From QVMG01 sp032073245 (GTDB lineage Bacteria; Bacteroidota; Bacteroidia; Bacteroidales; Tannerellaceae), in the NCBI GenBank assembly GCA_032073245.1, contig DAMANX010000022.1, positions 30,445 through 94,444 of the forward strand: a stretch of 64,000 nucleotides of DNA, read 5' to 3'. Position numbers and translations under genes: made by a program. The notes beneath the pieces were generated by a model, which was given only the letters and a program-made list of their open reading frames with translations, did not search any database and was not told the DNA's origin. Positions within the stretch are counted from its first letter, which is position 1. Every line of letters starts with the position of its first letter. This document shows, in pieces, positions 63,920 to 64,000 of this stretch.

Positions 63920-64000
63920 ATGGCAAAAATAGAAAGAGATCGTGAATTGGAAAATCCAGTGCGCGTTGACCCCGTGCGCCAGTCGAAATTGACCCCTTCG
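63920..64000 (+). CDS. Unidentified protein, first 27 codons (continues beyond window)
   Basis: The frame starts MAKIERDRELENPVRVDP and runs open to the window edge. It is highly charged, with no signal peptide. It is too short to assign. Its promoter carries two dyad operators, so it may be the first gene of a regulated, perhaps self-repressed, operon. Confidence 0.55.
   Translation, partial: MAKIERDRELENPVRVDPVRQSKLTPS

Overview
The window reads as chromosomal DNA of a gut-type Bacteroidales bacterium, most likely Parabacteroides or Bacteroides. The evidence is three SusC/SusD pairs, ECF sigma/FecR regulatory pairs, a DUF6377 regulator, repeated Bacteroidetes promoters (TTTG, 19-22 bp, TAnnTTTG), and standard Bacteroidales housekeeping genes (large single-chain purL, rpsA, aroB, alaS, a bifunctional relA/spoT, a DUF3127 protein). 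The genus is an inference from style, not a measured match.

Layout. 1-1512 is the 5' part of purL on the minus strand. 1822-13657 is polysaccharide utilisation locus (PUL) 1: an ECF sigma factor divergent from FecR, then SusC, SusD and three sulfatases, all with serine-type active-site motifs, which points to a sulfated glycan. 13767-23813 is mostly core: LysE-type exporter, an ECF sigma/two-helix membrane protein/thioredoxin lipoprotein group, rpsA, a beta-propeller lipoprotein, HAD phosphatase, exonuclease and GtrA protein. 24031-35133 is PUL 2: DUF6377 regulator, SusC, SusD, two GH13 enzymes and a secreted esterase, probably for an alpha-glucan. 35280-44292 is core: tRNA-Pro(GGG), aroB, alaS, M23 peptidase, MerR regulator, DUF3127, Ca/Na antiporter and relA/spoT. 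44293-47970 has a long inverted-repeat element, a row of hairpins, a 6-bladed beta-propeller lipoprotein and a hexuronate-type MFS transporter. 48373-60796 is PUL 3: ECF sigma, FecR, SusC, SusD, GH9, a DUF5009 membrane protein and a GH10-like lipoprotein. 60797-64000 looks accessory: 887 bp without genes, a methyltransferase, a HAD hydrolase, a broken Crp/Fnr gene and the first 27 codons of an unidentified gene behind a promoter carrying two operator-like dyads.

How the genes work together. In PULs 1 and 3 the SusC proteins carry an N-terminal STN domain that should signal to FecR, releasing the ECF sigma factor to switch on the import and degradation genes. PUL 2 lacks STN and uses a membrane-anchored DUF6377 regulator. 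The most unusual non-coding signal is a 47-bp sequence (38/47 identical) just downstream of the sigma genes of both PUL 1 and PUL 3, in the same orientation relative to sigma. In PUL 3 it lies upstream of fecR and could be the sigma-dependent promoter. In PUL 1 sigma and motif together are flipped, so the motif faces purL; this looks like an inversion of the regulatory module. Several intergenic inverted-repeat families are also present, including an 85-bp-arm element at 44481-44784 and a repeat that brackets the GH9 gene.
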